DNA of 54,062 nucleotides from Corallococcus praedator (GTDB lineage Bacteria; Myxococcota; Myxococcia; Myxococcales; Myxococcaceae), in assembly GCF_003612125.1 (NCBI RefSeq), contig NZ_RAWI01000017.1, positions 1 through 54,062 on the forward strand, in the 5' to 3' direction. The notes below the pieces were generated by a model. That model did no database searches. It worked only from the letters and a program-made list of their open reading frames with translations, and was not told where the DNA came from. This document shows positions 36,838-45,339 of this stretch, piece after piece (the first letter of the stretch is position 1; each line of letters opens with the position of its first letter). Made by a program: the position numbers and the translations under genes.

Positions 36838-38112
36838 TCAGCCTGTCAGCGTTTCCGCGAGCGTGGCATCCGCGCAGGCGGAGAGGTGGCGCCCGTCCTG
36901 CTGGGATTGACGCGGCAGACACAGGAAGAAGGTCGTGCCCGCCTCCAGGGTGGATTCGACCCGGAGGGTTCCCCCATGGGCCTCCACGATGCTGTGCGCG
37001 ATGTAGAGCCCCAGGCCCAGGCTCTCGCGGCCCTCGGTGTCGACGCCCCGGCGGAAGGGCTGGAACAGCGTGGAGCGCAGGTGCGTGGGGATGGGGGCCC
37101 CGCCGTTGTGCACCTCCACGTGGACGGTGTCCTCGCCCTGTTCGGACGTGCGGATGCGCACCGGGCTGTCGCTGGGGCTGTACTTGAGCGCGTTGTCCAC
37201 CAGGTTGGCCAGCACCTGCGCCAGCCGGTCCAGGTCCCACGCGCCCGGCAGGCTGTCGTGGGTGAACTCGCAGAGCACGGTGCGGTCGGGGCGCGCCGCG
37301 CGCAGCTCATCCGCCACCTTGCAGCACAGCTCGTTCAGGTCTCCCGGGCGCGGCACCACGGGGATGCCTCCGCCCAGGCGGGCGCGGGTGAAGTCCAGGA
37401 GCTGCTCCACGATGCGCTGGATGCGCTCCCCGCCCCGGATCACGCGCTCGAAGGCCTTGCGCTGGCCCTCCGGCAGCGTCTCACGCGCCAGTTGAAGGCT
37501 CGCGGTGGTGAGGATGGCGGCCAGGGGGGAGCGGATGTCGTGTCCCACGATGCCGACAATCTGTTGCTCCAGCTCCGCCGCGCGCTGGAGCTGCTCCTCC
37601 ACGCGCCGCCGCTCGGCCAGCTCCAGCGCCTGCTGCCGCAGCTGCTCACCGCGCAGGTACAGCTCCACGAACACCGACACCTTCGCGCGCAGGATGTCCG
37701 GATCCACGGGCTTGAGCAGGTAGTCCACCGCGCCGTATTCGTAGCCCCGGGTGACGTAGGCCGTCTCACGGCTGAGCGCGGTGATGAAGAGGATGGGCAG
37801 GTGCTTCGTGCGCTCCCTCGCGCGCACCAGCTTCGCCGTCTCCAGCCCATCCAACCCTGGCATCTGCACGTCCATCAGCACGCAGGCGTACTCGTCCAGG
37901 AGCAGCGCCTTGAGCGCCTCGTCGCCGGAGCGCACCGACACCAGCTCCTGGCCCAGCGGCTCCAGGATGCCCTCCAGGGCGAGCAGGTTCGCCGGCACGT
38001 CGTCCACCAGCAGCACCCGCGCGCGGCGCAGCTCGTTCGAGGGAGGCTGTGGAACTCCAGCAAGCACGTCGGACACGGCACTGAGCACGGAATTCCTGGG
38101 ACCAGGAGGCAT
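36838..38112 (-). CDS. Response regulator-histidine kinase hybrid
   Basis: A 424-aa cytoplasmic signalling protein: receiver domain at residues 30-150 (LLVDD, phospho-acceptor Asp81 in LMDVQMPG, Lys in LLKPVDPD), a short coiled coil (about 155-185), then a kinase core with His191 (GIVGHDIRSPLAAIL), N-box NLVDNALKYSP, G1-like VEVHNGGAPIP and G2 SLGLGLYIAHSIVEAHGG. The G1 box lacks the usual D-x-G-x-G. There is no membrane segment, so the receiver is the input. ATG at 38112 lacks a clear ribosome site; a GTG 3 bases upstream is an alternative. Divergent from the ornithine-cyclodeaminase-family gene. Confidence 0.9.
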   Translation of the reverse strand: MPPGPRNSVLSAVSDVLAGVPQPPSNELRRARVLLVDDVPANLLALEGILEPLGQELVSVRSGDEALKALLLDEYACVLMDVQMPGLDGLETAKLVRARERTKHLPILFITALSRETAYVTRGYEYGAVDYLLKPVDPDILRAKVSVFVELYLRGEQLRQQALELAERRRVEEQLQRAAELEQQIVGIVGHDIRSPLAAILTTASLQLARETLPEGQRKAFERVIRGGERIQRIVEQLLDFTRARLGGGIPVVPRPGDLNELCCKVADELRAARPDRTVLCEFTHDSLPGAWDLDRLAQVLANLVDNALKYSPSDSPVRIRTSEQGEDTVHVEVHNGGAPIPTHLRSTLFQPFRRGVDTEGRESLGLGLYIAHSIVEAHGGTLRVESTLEAGTTFFLCLPRQSQQDGRHLSACADATLAETLTG

Positions 38113-38161
38113 CACGGGGCTTGTCACTCGGGCGTTGGGGTGGAGGGGCTCGGGTGGCAGA

Positions 38162-38326
38162 CAGGGGCGTGAATTTTGTGACTCCGCTGGATGACGAGCG
38201 CTCACGTCCAACAGGGACTGGGAGCTGCCTTGTTCCCTGCACCTGTATTCAAAAGACACAGCGCAGGAGGAATTCCTGCTCAAAACTGTCAGGTTGCAAT
38301 TCCTGGCAGGGGCGTAAATTCTGAAC
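38162..38326 (+). promoter_or_regulatory. Repeated motifs in the kinase/cyclodeaminase divergent promoter region
   Basis: Two related 20-base elements start CAGGGGCGT and continue AAATT-like: 38162-38181 and 38307-38326, matching at about 15 of 20 positions. The octamer AATTCCTG occurs at 38271 and 38298 here, and at 38091 inside the kinase coding start. GCAGGA/TCCTGC (38263-38279) is a short inverted repeat around one copy. The second 20-base element ends 2 bases before the cyclodeaminase ATG. Confidence 0.35.
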
Positions 38327-38328
38327 AC

Positions 38329-39432
38329 ATGACGCCCCCGGTCCCTCGCACGCTCCTCATCAGTCCCACCGACCTGCGCGCCATCGTGGCAGGGGTGGGC
38401 CTGCACGCCTTGATGGATGAACTCATCCAGTCACTCACCGTGGCGCTGCGGGACCTGGATGCGTCCGTCACGCAGGTGCACAAGCGGGAGGGCTTCTCGC
38501 TTTCGGATGAAGCGCGTCCGCTGGGAGCGCTCGGTTGGATGCCCGTCCTGCGGCGGGGCGAGAGCATGACGATGAAGGTGGCGGGCTCCTGCCCCTCCAA
38601 CATGCTGGACACCGGGCTGCCGACGCTCATCGCGACGCACAGCGTGTACGACGCGCGCACGGGCCACCTGATGGCGGTGATGGACGGCGTGTTCGCCACC
38701 GCGCTGCGCACGGGGGCCGCGTCCGCCGTGGCCAGCCGGTGTCTTGCGTCGCCGGACAGCAAGGTGCTGGGACTGGTGGGCTGTGGCGCGCAGGCCGTCA
38801 CGCAGCTGCATGCGCTCAGCCGCGTGTTCCGGCTGGAGCAGGTGCTGGTGCACGACGTGGATCCGGACGCGGCGCGCTCCTTCGTGCGGCGCGTGGCGTT
38901 CCTGGGGCTGGACGTGCGGCCCACGCTGCTGGCGGACCTGGAGGCCCGCTCGGACATCCTCTGCACCGCGACCACCGTGGCCGCGGGCTCCGGGCCGGTG
39001 ATCTCCGGCCACGCGCTCAAGCCGCATGCGCACATCAACGCGGTGGGCGCGGACCGGGCGGGCAAGACGGAGCTGCCGCTGGCGCTGCTGCGCCGCAGCC
39101 TCGTGTGCCCGGACCTTCCCAGCCAGGCGCGCCTGGACGGCGAATGTCAGCAGCTCCATCCGGATCAGATAGGTCCAGACCTGGCCACCGTGGTGCAGCA
39201 GCCGGAGGAGTTCCAGGGCTGGCGTCAGCGCAACACGGTGTTCGACTCCACCGGCCACGCGCTGGAGGATCAGGTCGTCACGCGCATGCTGCTGGAGTAC
39301 GCGCGGCGCATGGGGCTGGGCACGTGGGTGACGCTGGAGGGGCTGGGCGGGGATCCGCTGGACCCGTACGCGCTGGTGCACGGTGACGCGGCGAGCCTGG
39401 GCGAGGCGCCGCGCCGCGCCACCGGCAGCTGA
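38329..39432 (+). CDS. Ornithine cyclodeaminase/mu-crystallin family protein
   Basis: A 367-aa NAD(P)-dependent enzyme of the OCD/mu-crystallin family. The N-terminal substrate domain includes VAGSCPSNMLDTGLPTL and the family stretch YDARTGHLMAVMDG..ATALRTGAAS. The Rossmann fold is at about 140-270 with VLGLVGCGAQAVTQLHALS and INAVGADRAGKTELP. Members act as ornithine cyclodeaminase, alanine or lysine dehydrogenase or ketimine reductase, so the exact substrate is open. There is no clear Shine-Dalgarno ahead of the ATG at 38329, which lies 2 bases from a repeat element. No biosynthetic cluster is adjacent. Confidence 0.88.
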   Translation: MTPPVPRTLLISPTDLRAIVAGVGLHALMDELIQSLTVALRDLDASVTQVHKREGFSLSDEARPLGALGWMPVLRRGESMTMKVAGSCPSNMLDTGLPTLIATHSVYDARTGHLMAVMDGVFATALRTGAASAVASRCLASPDSKVLGLVGCGAQAVTQLHALSRVFRLEQVLVHDVDPDAARSFVRRVAFLGLDVRPTLLADLEARSDILCTATTVAAGSGPVISGHALKPHAHINAVGADRAGKTELPLALLRRSLVCPDLPSQARLDGECQQLHPDQIGPDLATVVQQPEEFQGWRQRNTVFDSTGHALEDQVVTRMLLEYARRMGLGTWVTLEGLGGDPLDPYALVHGDAASLGEAPRRATGS

Positions 39433-39505
39433 CGTCCGCCGCGCGACACACTCCTTCCCCCCACAGGCATCCGGCCGGGCTCGGGCTCCGTAGAGTCCTG
39501 CACCC

Positions 39506-40732
39506 ATGCGTCCGCACTTCCTGTCGTCGAAAGGTGTTTCGCGCACCGCGCTCGGGCTGACCCTGGCGGTGTCGCTGGGCCTCGCCGGCTGTGGCCAGAC
39601 GCCCTCGGCGGAGCGCGTGCCCTTCACCCCCGCCACCGACGGCGAGGTGCTGGAGCAGGTGCCGGCGACCGCGACGGATGCGAAGGCCCGGGAGCGCGCC
39701 GCGCTGCGCCGGGCCCTGGCCGCCCGCTCGGATCAACTGGATCTGGCGCTGCGGCTGGCGCGGCTGGACATCGAGGAGGGGCGCGCGTCCGGGGACCCGC
39801 GCTACCTGGGCCGGGCGCAGGCCGCGCTCGCGCCCTGGTGGGACGCGGCCACCCCTCCTCCCGGCGTGCGCCTCTTGCGCGCCACCATCCTCCAGGGCCG
39901 CCATGAGTTTCCCGCCGCGCTGGCGGACCTGGATACCCTGGTGCGCGAATCCCCCGACGACGCTCAGGCCTGGCTCACACGCGCCGTCGTACTGGGCGTG
40001 CGCGGTGAACACGCGGAGGCATCGAAGAGCTGCGCGAGGCTCGCGCCCCTGGCGGGTCCGCTGGCGGGCGCGGTGTGTCAGGCGCAGGTGAAGAGTCTGG
40101 CGGGCCGCTCGAAGGAGGCCCAGACGCTGCTGTCCGCCGCCCTGGCCCGGGGTGCCCACGGACTGGAGGAGCAGGCGTGGGCGCTGTCCACGCTGGCGGA
40201 GGCCACCGCGCGCGCGGGTGACACCGACCGCGCCACGAAGCTCTTCGCCCGCGTGCTGTCCCTGGATCCGGCTGATGCCTACACGCGCGCCGCCTACGCG
40301 GATCTGTTGCTGGATCTGGACCGGCCGCGCGACGTCATCGCCCTGGTGAAGGACCACGGCCAGGACGACAACCAGCTTTTGCGCCGGGTGCTCGCGGAAG
40401 CGGCCCTGGGCACGCCGGAGGCGGCCGCGCTCGCCGCCGAGCTGGGCTCGCGCCACGCCGCCAGCCACCTGCGGGGAGACGCGCTGCACGCGCGCGAGGA
40501 AGCCCGCTTCGCCCTCCACGTCCTGAAGGATGCCGCGAAGGCGCTGAAGCTCGCCCAGGTGAACTGGGAGGTGCAGCACGAACCGTGGGACGTGCGCCTC
40601 CTCATGGAGACCGCGCTCGCGAACCATACCCCCGAGGCCGCCGCCCCCGCCCTGCGCTTCCTGGAAGCGAGCGGCGCGGACGACCCCGGCCTGATGGCGC
40701 TCGCCGAACGCGTGCGAAAGGCGTCCCCATGA
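39506..40732 (+). CDS. TPR-repeat lipoprotein
   Basis: A 408-aa lipoprotein with lipobox LAGC (Cys29). From residue about 65 to the end it is alpha-helical with tetratricopeptide-like repeats; typical pairs are PPGVRLLRATILQGRHEFPA, DAQAWLTRAVVLGVRGEHAE and DPADAYTRAAYADLLLD. It probably scaffolds a protein assembly in the envelope. Its stop overlaps the start of the HupE/UreJ-type gene by 4 bases (ATGA), so the two are co-translated and likely act together. Confidence 0.88.
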   Translation: MRPHFLSSKGVSRTALGLTLAVSLGLAGCGQTPSAERVPFTPATDGEVLEQVPATATDAKARERAALRRALAARSDQLDLALRLARLDIEEGRASGDPRYLGRAQAALAPWWDAATPPPGVRLLRATILQGRHEFPAALADLDTLVRESPDDAQAWLTRAVVLGVRGEHAEASKSCARLAPLAGPLAGAVCQAQVKSLAGRSKEAQTLLSAALARGAHGLEEQAWALSTLAEATARAGDTDRATKLFARVLSLDPADAYTRAAYADLLLDLDRPRDVIALVKDHGQDDNQLLRRVLAEAALGTPEAAALAAELGSRHAASHLRGDALHAREEARFALHVLKDAAKALKLAQVNWEVQHEPWDVRLLMETALANHTPEAAAPALRFLEASGADDPGLMALAERVRKASP

Positions 40733-41856
40733 AGGCCCTGGCCCTGGCCGTGCTCCTCCTGCCGCTGGCGGCGCTGGCCCACAAGCCGAGCGACAGCTAC
40801 CTGCACCTGGACCGCGCCGGTGACGGCTTCACCGGACGCTGGGACGTGGCCCTGCGCGACCTGGAGGAGGTGCTCGTCCTGGACGCGGACGGCGACGGCG
40901 CCATCACCTGGAGCGAGCTGCGCGCGCGGCAGGCGGACGTCGCGGGCTACGCGCTCGCCCGGCTGAAGCTGTCCGCGCAAGGCGCTGGCTGTCCCCTGTC
41001 CCCCGACTCCGCGCTCCGGGTGGTGCGCCACTCCGACGGGGCCTATGCCGTCGTCGGCTTCACCGCCGCGTGCCCGGCTGTGCCCGTGGCGCTGGACGTG
41101 GACTATTCGCTGCTCTTCGACCGCGACCCGCAGCACCGGGGCATCGTGCGGGTGGGCAGCGATGGCGCGGGCGAACCGCTGATCCTCTCCGCCACGCGTC
41201 ACACCGCCCGGGTGTCCCTGGAGGGCCTGTCCCCCTGGCGACGCTTCGGGCAGATGGTGCACTCCGGCGTCGAACACATCTGGGCCGGCGTGGATCACCT
41301 GCTCTTCCTCCTGGCGCTGCTGCTGCCGTCCGTGCTGCGGCGCGACAGCGCGACGGGCCGGTGGGTGCCGGTGACGGACTTCGCTTCGGCGGTGAAGGAC
41401 GTGGTGAAGGTGGTGTCCGCCTTCACGCTGGCCCATTCACTCACCCTGAGCGCCGCGTCCCTGGGCTGGGTGTCGCTGCCGTCGCGCCTGGTGGAGTCCG
41501 CCATCGCGGCCAGCGTCATCGTCGCCGCGCTCAACAATGTCTTCCCGTTGATGGATCGCACCCGCTGGATGGCGGCGTTCGCGCTGGGGCTCCTGCACGG
41601 CTTCGGCTTCGCGTCGGTGCTGGCGGATCTGGAGCTGCCCGCGGGCAGCCTCGCGGTGACGCTGTTCGGCTTCAACGTGGGCGTGGAGCTGGGGCAGCTC
41701 GCGTGCGTCGCCGTCTTCCTGCCCCTGGCGTACCTGCTGCGCGGCACGCCCGTGTATCGCCGGGCGCTGCTCGTGGGCGGCTCCGCGGTCATCGCGCTGG
41801 TGGCGTGCGCGTGGTTCGCGGAGCGCGCGTTCGGCGTGGGCGTGTCCTTCACCTGA
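40729..41856 (+). CDS. HupE/UreJ-family membrane protein with EF-hand-like loop
   Basis: A 375-aa protein with a signal peptide (MKALALAVLLLPLAALA). Residues 18-170 form an exported domain that includes DADGDGAITWSEL (about residues 46-58), a good EF-hand calcium loop. The C-terminal half has about six or seven transmembrane helices with the HupE-type metal-binding signature HSGVEHIWAGVDHLLFLLAL and the second family motif LHGFGFASVL. HupE/UreJ proteins are nickel or cobalt permeases or related transporters; this exported-domain variant has no known substrate. It is followed by a terminator-like hairpin. Confidence 0.85.
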   Translation: MKALALAVLLLPLAALAHKPSDSYLHLDRAGDGFTGRWDVALRDLEEVLVLDADGDGAITWSELRARQADVAGYALARLKLSAQGAGCPLSPDSALRVVRHSDGAYAVVGFTAACPAVPVALDVDYSLLFDRDPQHRGIVRVGSDGAGEPLILSATRHTARVSLEGLSPWRRFGQMVHSGVEHIWAGVDHLLFLLALLLPSVLRRDSATGRWVPVTDFASAVKDVVKVVSAFTLAHSLTLSAASLGWVSLPSRLVESAIAASVIVAALNNVFPLMDRTRWMAAFALGLLHGFGFASVLADLELPAGSLAVTLFGFNVGVELGQLACVAVFLPLAYLLRGTPVYRRALLVGGSAVIALVACAWFAERAFGVGVSFT

Positions 41857-41860
41857 CGCC

Positions 41861-41878
41861 CCTGCCCTCCGGGGCAGG
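41861..41878 (+). terminator. Hairpin after the HupE/UreJ-type gene
   Basis: CCTGCCC (41861-41867) pairs with GGGCAGG (41872-41878) around a 4-base loop, 5 bases after the stop codon. The following sequence is only mildly T-containing. It probably separates this transcript from the DUF4331 gene. Confidence 0.45.
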
Positions 41879-42004
41879 CCTTCCGTCCGCTCCGGAAATC
41901 CACGCGAATCCCAGCAGCGTATTGCCATGACCCGGAGGTATGTCCTGCTCCTGCAAGACACCCGGGGACTCCAGCAAACACATCCCACGCAGCAGGAGGT
42001 TCAG

Positions 42005-43525
42005 ATGAGAGCGAAGAAGCTCGCGGCGGTGCTTACCGTCGCGACCACGCTGGGCGCGTCTGGCGCCATGGCGTCGAGTCACCGGGAAGCACCCTTCATC
42101 ACGAAGTCACCCAAGGTCGACGCGACCGACTTCTACATGTTCCGCAGCTATGAGGCGGACCGCGCGGACTTCGTCACGTTGATCGCCAACTACATCCCCT
42201 TCCAGGAGCCGTACGGCGGTCCCAACTTCTTCACCCTGGATTCGGAAGCGCTGTACGAGATCCACATCGACAACAACGGGAACGGGGAGGAGGACCTCAC
42301 CTTCCAGTTCCGCTTCACCAACACGCTGGCCAACGCCAACAACGGCGCGACGCTGACCATCGGCACCGGCGCCCAGGCGAAGACGGTCGCCGTGCCGCTC
42401 TTCAACGTGGGTCCCATCACCACGGCGGACCAGTCCAGCCTGAACGTGCAGGAGTCCTTCACGCTCAAGGTGGTCCGCGGCGACCGCCGCACCGGCACCG
42501 CCAAGGACGTGACCAACGCGGCGGGCGGTTCCCCCACGTTCCGCAAGCCCACGGACTACATCGGCACCAAGTCGCTGGGCCTGCCCGCCGCGTACGAGGC
42601 CTACGCGAAGGAGCACATCTATTCGGTGAACATCCCGGACTGTGCCACCCCGGGCAAGGTGTTCGTCGGTCAGCGCAAGGAGTCCTTCGCGGTCAACCTG
42701 GGTCCGGTGTTCGACCTGGTGAACGCGCCCGGGGCCACCATCACCAACGCGGCCAACCGCAACGCGGTGACCAACCCGCTGGCGGGGAACAACATCACCA
42801 CGCTGGCCCTGGAAGTCCCCATCGCCTGCCTCAAGGCCGGCACCCAGGACGTCATCGGTGGCTGGACGACCGCGAGCGTGCGCCAGGCGCGCGCCATCAA
42901 CCCGTCGCCCACGTTCGCCAAGCCCTCGCGTGAAGGCGGCGCGTGGCAGCAGGTCAGCCGCCTGGGCATGCCGCTGGTGAACGAGATCGTCATCGGCCTG
43001 CCGGACAAGGACAAGTTCAACGCGAGCGAGCCCAAGGACGACGCCCAGTTCGCCACCTACGTGACGAATCCCACCCTGCCTGCCCTGCTGGAGACGCTCT
43101 TCGGCACGAAGGCGCCCACCGTCTTCCCGCGCACGGACCTGGTGACGGCGTTCCTCACCGGCGTCACCGGCGTCAACGCCAACGGCTCCACGGCGGAGAT
43201 GCAGCGGCTGAACATGGCGCTGCCGGCCACCGCGAAGGCCACCCAGAACAACCTGGGTGCCGCGGGCTGCTTCAAGGACGGCAAGCTGGACACGTCCCTC
43301 ACCGGGTGTGATCCGGCGGGCTTCCCCAACGGCCGTCGCCCCGGCGACGACGTCGTGGACATCGAGCTGCGCGTGGCCATGGGCTACCTGCTGGCCGACG
43401 ACACCCAGGCCCCGTCGCGCAACACCGCGTTCCACGACGCCGTGCTCCAGGATGCGTCACAGTTCGACGCCACCTTCCCCTACCTGCGGACGCCCAACGC
43501 GGGCGCCAACGGCGACGGGACGTGA
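42005..43525 (+). CDS. DUF4331-domain exported protein
   Basis: A 506-aa protein with signal peptide (MRAKKLAAVLTVATTLGASG, cleavage after AMA). The mature start SSHREAPFITKSPKVDATDF is the hallmark of DUF4331, followed by ADFVTLIANYIPFQEPYGGP and FTLDSEALYEIHIDNNGNGE; the rest keeps the family pattern (PLVNEIVIGLPDKDKFN, RRPGDDVVDIELRVAMGYL). The family is widespread and of unknown function; the D-x-N-x-N-G-x-x-E-x-D stretch could bind calcium. ATG at 42005 has GCAGGAGG upstream, 5 bases away. It is followed after 4 bases by a small lipoprotein gene, and preceded by TPR and HupE-type genes in an order I have seen in other genomes. Confidence 0.93.
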   Translation: MRAKKLAAVLTVATTLGASGAMASSHREAPFITKSPKVDATDFYMFRSYEADRADFVTLIANYIPFQEPYGGPNFFTLDSEALYEIHIDNNGNGEEDLTFQFRFTNTLANANNGATLTIGTGAQAKTVAVPLFNVGPITTADQSSLNVQESFTLKVVRGDRRTGTAKDVTNAAGGSPTFRKPTDYIGTKSLGLPAAYEAYAKEHIYSVNIPDCATPGKVFVGQRKESFAVNLGPVFDLVNAPGATITNAANRNAVTNPLAGNNITTLALEVPIACLKAGTQDVIGGWTTASVRQARAINPSPTFAKPSREGGAWQQVSRLGMPLVNEIVIGLPDKDKFNASEPKDDAQFATYVTNPTLPALLETLFGTKAPTVFPRTDLVTAFLTGVTGVNANGSTAEMQRLNMALPATAKATQNNLGAAGCFKDGKLDTSLTGCDPAGFPNGRRPGDDVVDIELRVAMGYLLADDTQAPSRNTAFHDAVLQDASQFDATFPYLRTPNAGANGDGT

Positions 43526-43529
43526 TGCC

Positions 43530-43826
43530 ATGCGCAGCCTGAGAGCCATGGCCTGCATCCTCGCGCTGGGCGCAACCCTGGCCTACACCGGATGCAGCGA
43601 CGACGACGACGACAACAAGCCGGACGGCGGAAGCACGCCCGATTCCGGCACGCCCGACTCCGGCACCCCGGACGCCGGCCCCACGGCCATCGAGTTCACG
43701 ACCTTCGTACGGGACACCATCGTGAACCAGACCAACGAGACGGGCACGCCCGTGACGCTCGACGACAAGACCTTTGTCGACACCGAGCCGGCGGACGCGT
43801 TCCCGCCCAGCTTCTTCCAGCCCTAG
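43530..43826 (+). CDS. Small acidic lipoprotein
   Basis: A 98-aa lipoprotein with lipobox YTGC (Cys22), directly followed by SDDDDDNKPDGG and tandem PDSGT repeats. The C-terminal half (residues 52-98) contains VDTEPADAFPPSFFQP and a short strand region. It starts 4 bases after the DUF4331 stop and is followed by a strong terminator, so it is the last gene of that transcript. No function known; it probably partners the DUF4331 protein at a membrane. Confidence 0.85.
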   Translation: MRSLRAMACILALGATLAYTGCSDDDDDNKPDGGSTPDSGTPDSGTPDAGPTAIEFTTFVRDTIVNQTNETGTPVTLDDKTFVDTEPADAFPPSFFQP

Positions 43827-43846
43827 GCGGAAGCCGCTCACCCGCC

Positions 43847-43889
43847 GCCCCGATGCCCGGCAAGAACGCCGGGCGTCGGGGCTGTTTTC
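43847..43889 (+). terminator. Intrinsic terminator
   Basis: A 15-bp stem, GCCCCGATGCCCGGC (43847-43861) with GCCGGGCGTCGGGGC (43868-43882), contains one G-T wobble pair and a 6-base loop. TGTTTTC follows. This is the best intrinsic terminator in the window, 20 bases after the small lipoprotein stop. Confidence 0.85.
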
Positions 43890-43978
43890 ATTGTGGGATC
43901 CGAAACACACAACTTCCGGAAGCCCGGGGCGATAATCGCGAAAGCAACCTCTCTTCACTTTTACCGGGATTTTACATC

Positions 43979-44821
43979 ATGAGCATCCGCTCCATCGCTT
44001 CCCGCGTCACCGCCACCGTGACTTCGCGGGCGGCGGCCACGGCCCCCGCGATCACCGCGCCGCCCGCCGGCCTGAAGAAGGGTGACAGCGGCCCGAAGGT
44101 GAAGCAGCTCCAGGACGGCCTGGTGAAGCTGGGCTACCTGACGAAGACGCAGGCGGCCACGGGCCCGGGCACCTTCGGTTCCCTGACCGAAGGCGCGGTG
44201 AAGAAGTTCCAGGCGGATCAGAAGCTGCCCACCACCGGCTTCTACGGCGAGCAGACGGCCGCGGCGCTGAAGAAGGCGCTCGCGAAGCCGACGACGCCCA
44301 CGACCCCGACGACGCCCACCCAGCCGGGGAAGTTCACCAAGCCGGCGGTCATCAGCGCGCCGTCTCCCAACTCGGACTCGCGCAACGGCGCGGACATCGA
44401 CGCCATCGTCCTGCACCACACCGGGACGAACAACGGCAAGGGTGACATGGCGTGGATGCGCGACCCGGCGAGCAAGGTGTCGGCGCACTACATGCTGGAC
44501 CGGGACGGGAAGATCTACCAGCTCGTCGGGGACGACAAGCGCGCCTGGCACGCCGGCAAGGGCGAGCTGAACGGCGTGCCCACGGATGTGAACGGGCGCT
44601 CCATCGGCATCGAGATCGTCAACGACGGCAGCGGCAAGACGGCCTTCACGGATGCCCAGTACAAGGCCCTGACGCAGCTCGTGGGCTACCTGAAGCAGGA
44701 GCACAAGGTGCCGGCGGGCAACATCGTCGGGCACAAGGACGTCGCGGTGCCCAAGGGCCGCAAGGATGACCCGGCGGCCAACTTCGACTGGGCCCGCCTG
44801 CGCAAGGGCATCGGGACCTGA
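43979..44821 (+). CDS. N-acetylmuramoyl-L-alanine amidase with peptidoglycan-binding domain
   Basis: A 280-aa peptidoglycan hydrolase. A PG_binding_1 domain lies at residues about 32-100 (LKKGDSGPKVKQLQDGLVKL ... TTGFYGEQTAAALKKAL), then a Thr/Pro linker (PTTPTTPTTPTQPG). An Amidase_2 domain lies at about 125-280, with zinc ligands expected in VLHHTG, VGHKDV and the KDDPAANFDW segment. It should cleave the amide between MurNAc and the stem peptide. There is no classical signal peptide: the N-terminus is Ala/Thr/Ser-rich, so export may be unconventional or occur by lysis. The ATG at 43979 lies in an AT-richer leader without strong Shine-Dalgarno. Confidence 0.92.
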   Translation: MSIRSIASRVTATVTSRAAATAPAITAPPAGLKKGDSGPKVKQLQDGLVKLGYLTKTQAATGPGTFGSLTEGAVKKFQADQKLPTTGFYGEQTAAALKKALAKPTTPTTPTTPTQPGKFTKPAVISAPSPNSDSRNGADIDAIVLHHTGTNNGKGDMAWMRDPASKVSAHYMLDRDGKIYQLVGDDKRAWHAGKGELNGVPTDVNGRSIGIEIVNDGSGKTAFTDAQYKALTQLVGYLKQEHKVPAGNIVGHKDVAVPKGRKDDPAANFDWARLRKGIGT

Positions 44822-44834
44822 GACGCGGCCGTGG

Positions 44835-44871
44835 CCGGAGCGCTCCTGGAAGCCGTCCTCCGGAGCGCTCC
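44835..44871. promoter_or_regulatory. Two identical palindromic dodecamers upstream of the metal-efflux genes
   Basis: CCGGAGCGCTCC occurs at 44835-44846 and again at 44860-44871, 25 bases apart. Each contains the 10-bp palindrome GGAGCGCTCC. They lie between the amidase stop and the Cys-rich gene start, and could be tandem operators or fold into a large hairpin acting as amidase terminator. Confidence 0.45.
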
Positions 44872-44922
44872 AGTGCCTGACCGCGTGTGAAGTCGCGCCG
44901 GAGCGTGCTAGAAGACCGCCCG

Positions 44923-45237
44923 GTGCTCCGACTCTGGCTCTTCATCTGCCTGATGATCCTCGCTCCGGTGGGAGGCGGCCTCGCGCACGCCTTCGGACCG
45001 GCGCCGTCGGAGATCTGCGCCACGGGGTGCTCGGATGACGACGCCCATGGGCAGTGCGCACCCACCTGCGTGGACTGCGCCTGTTGCAGCCACGTGAAGC
45101 CCCTGGCCGTCGCGGTTCCGCTGCCGGGCTTCGTGAGTTCAGCGCCCCGTCCCCTCCGCTTCACGCTCGACGCCGTCGAGCCGTCGTCCGCGGACGCGGA
45201 TGACATCCTGCACGTCCCGATAGCCCCCCTGGCCTAG
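44923..45237 (+). CDS. Small exported Cys/His-rich protein at the head of the efflux operon
   Basis: A 104-aa protein with a signal peptide (LRLWLFICLMILAPVGGGLA). The mature part contains CATGCSDDDAHGQCAPTC and VDCACCSH, a total of eight cysteines with acidic and His residues, so probably metal-binding in the periplasm. Its place directly ahead of an RND metal-efflux operon is typical for small metal-chaperone or sensor peptides. GTG at 44923 is preferred since it puts the hydrophobic core at the N-terminus; GTG at 44887 would add 12 residues. A gap of 102 bases without visible features separates it from the outer-membrane factor gene. Confidence 0.75.
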   Translation: MLRLWLFICLMILAPVGGGLAHAFGPAPSEICATGCSDDDAHGQCAPTCVDCACCSHVKPLAVAVPLPGFVSSAPRPLRFTLDAVEPSSADADDILHVPIAPLA

Positions 45238-45339
45238 GCCCGCGTCCGTCTTCCGTTCGCACGCGCTCCGCCACCGGTGTGCCCGGCCCCTGTCCGGGAC
45301 CGCTGGCGCGCGGCGCCCGCCATTCCAGGGGTTCCTCTC

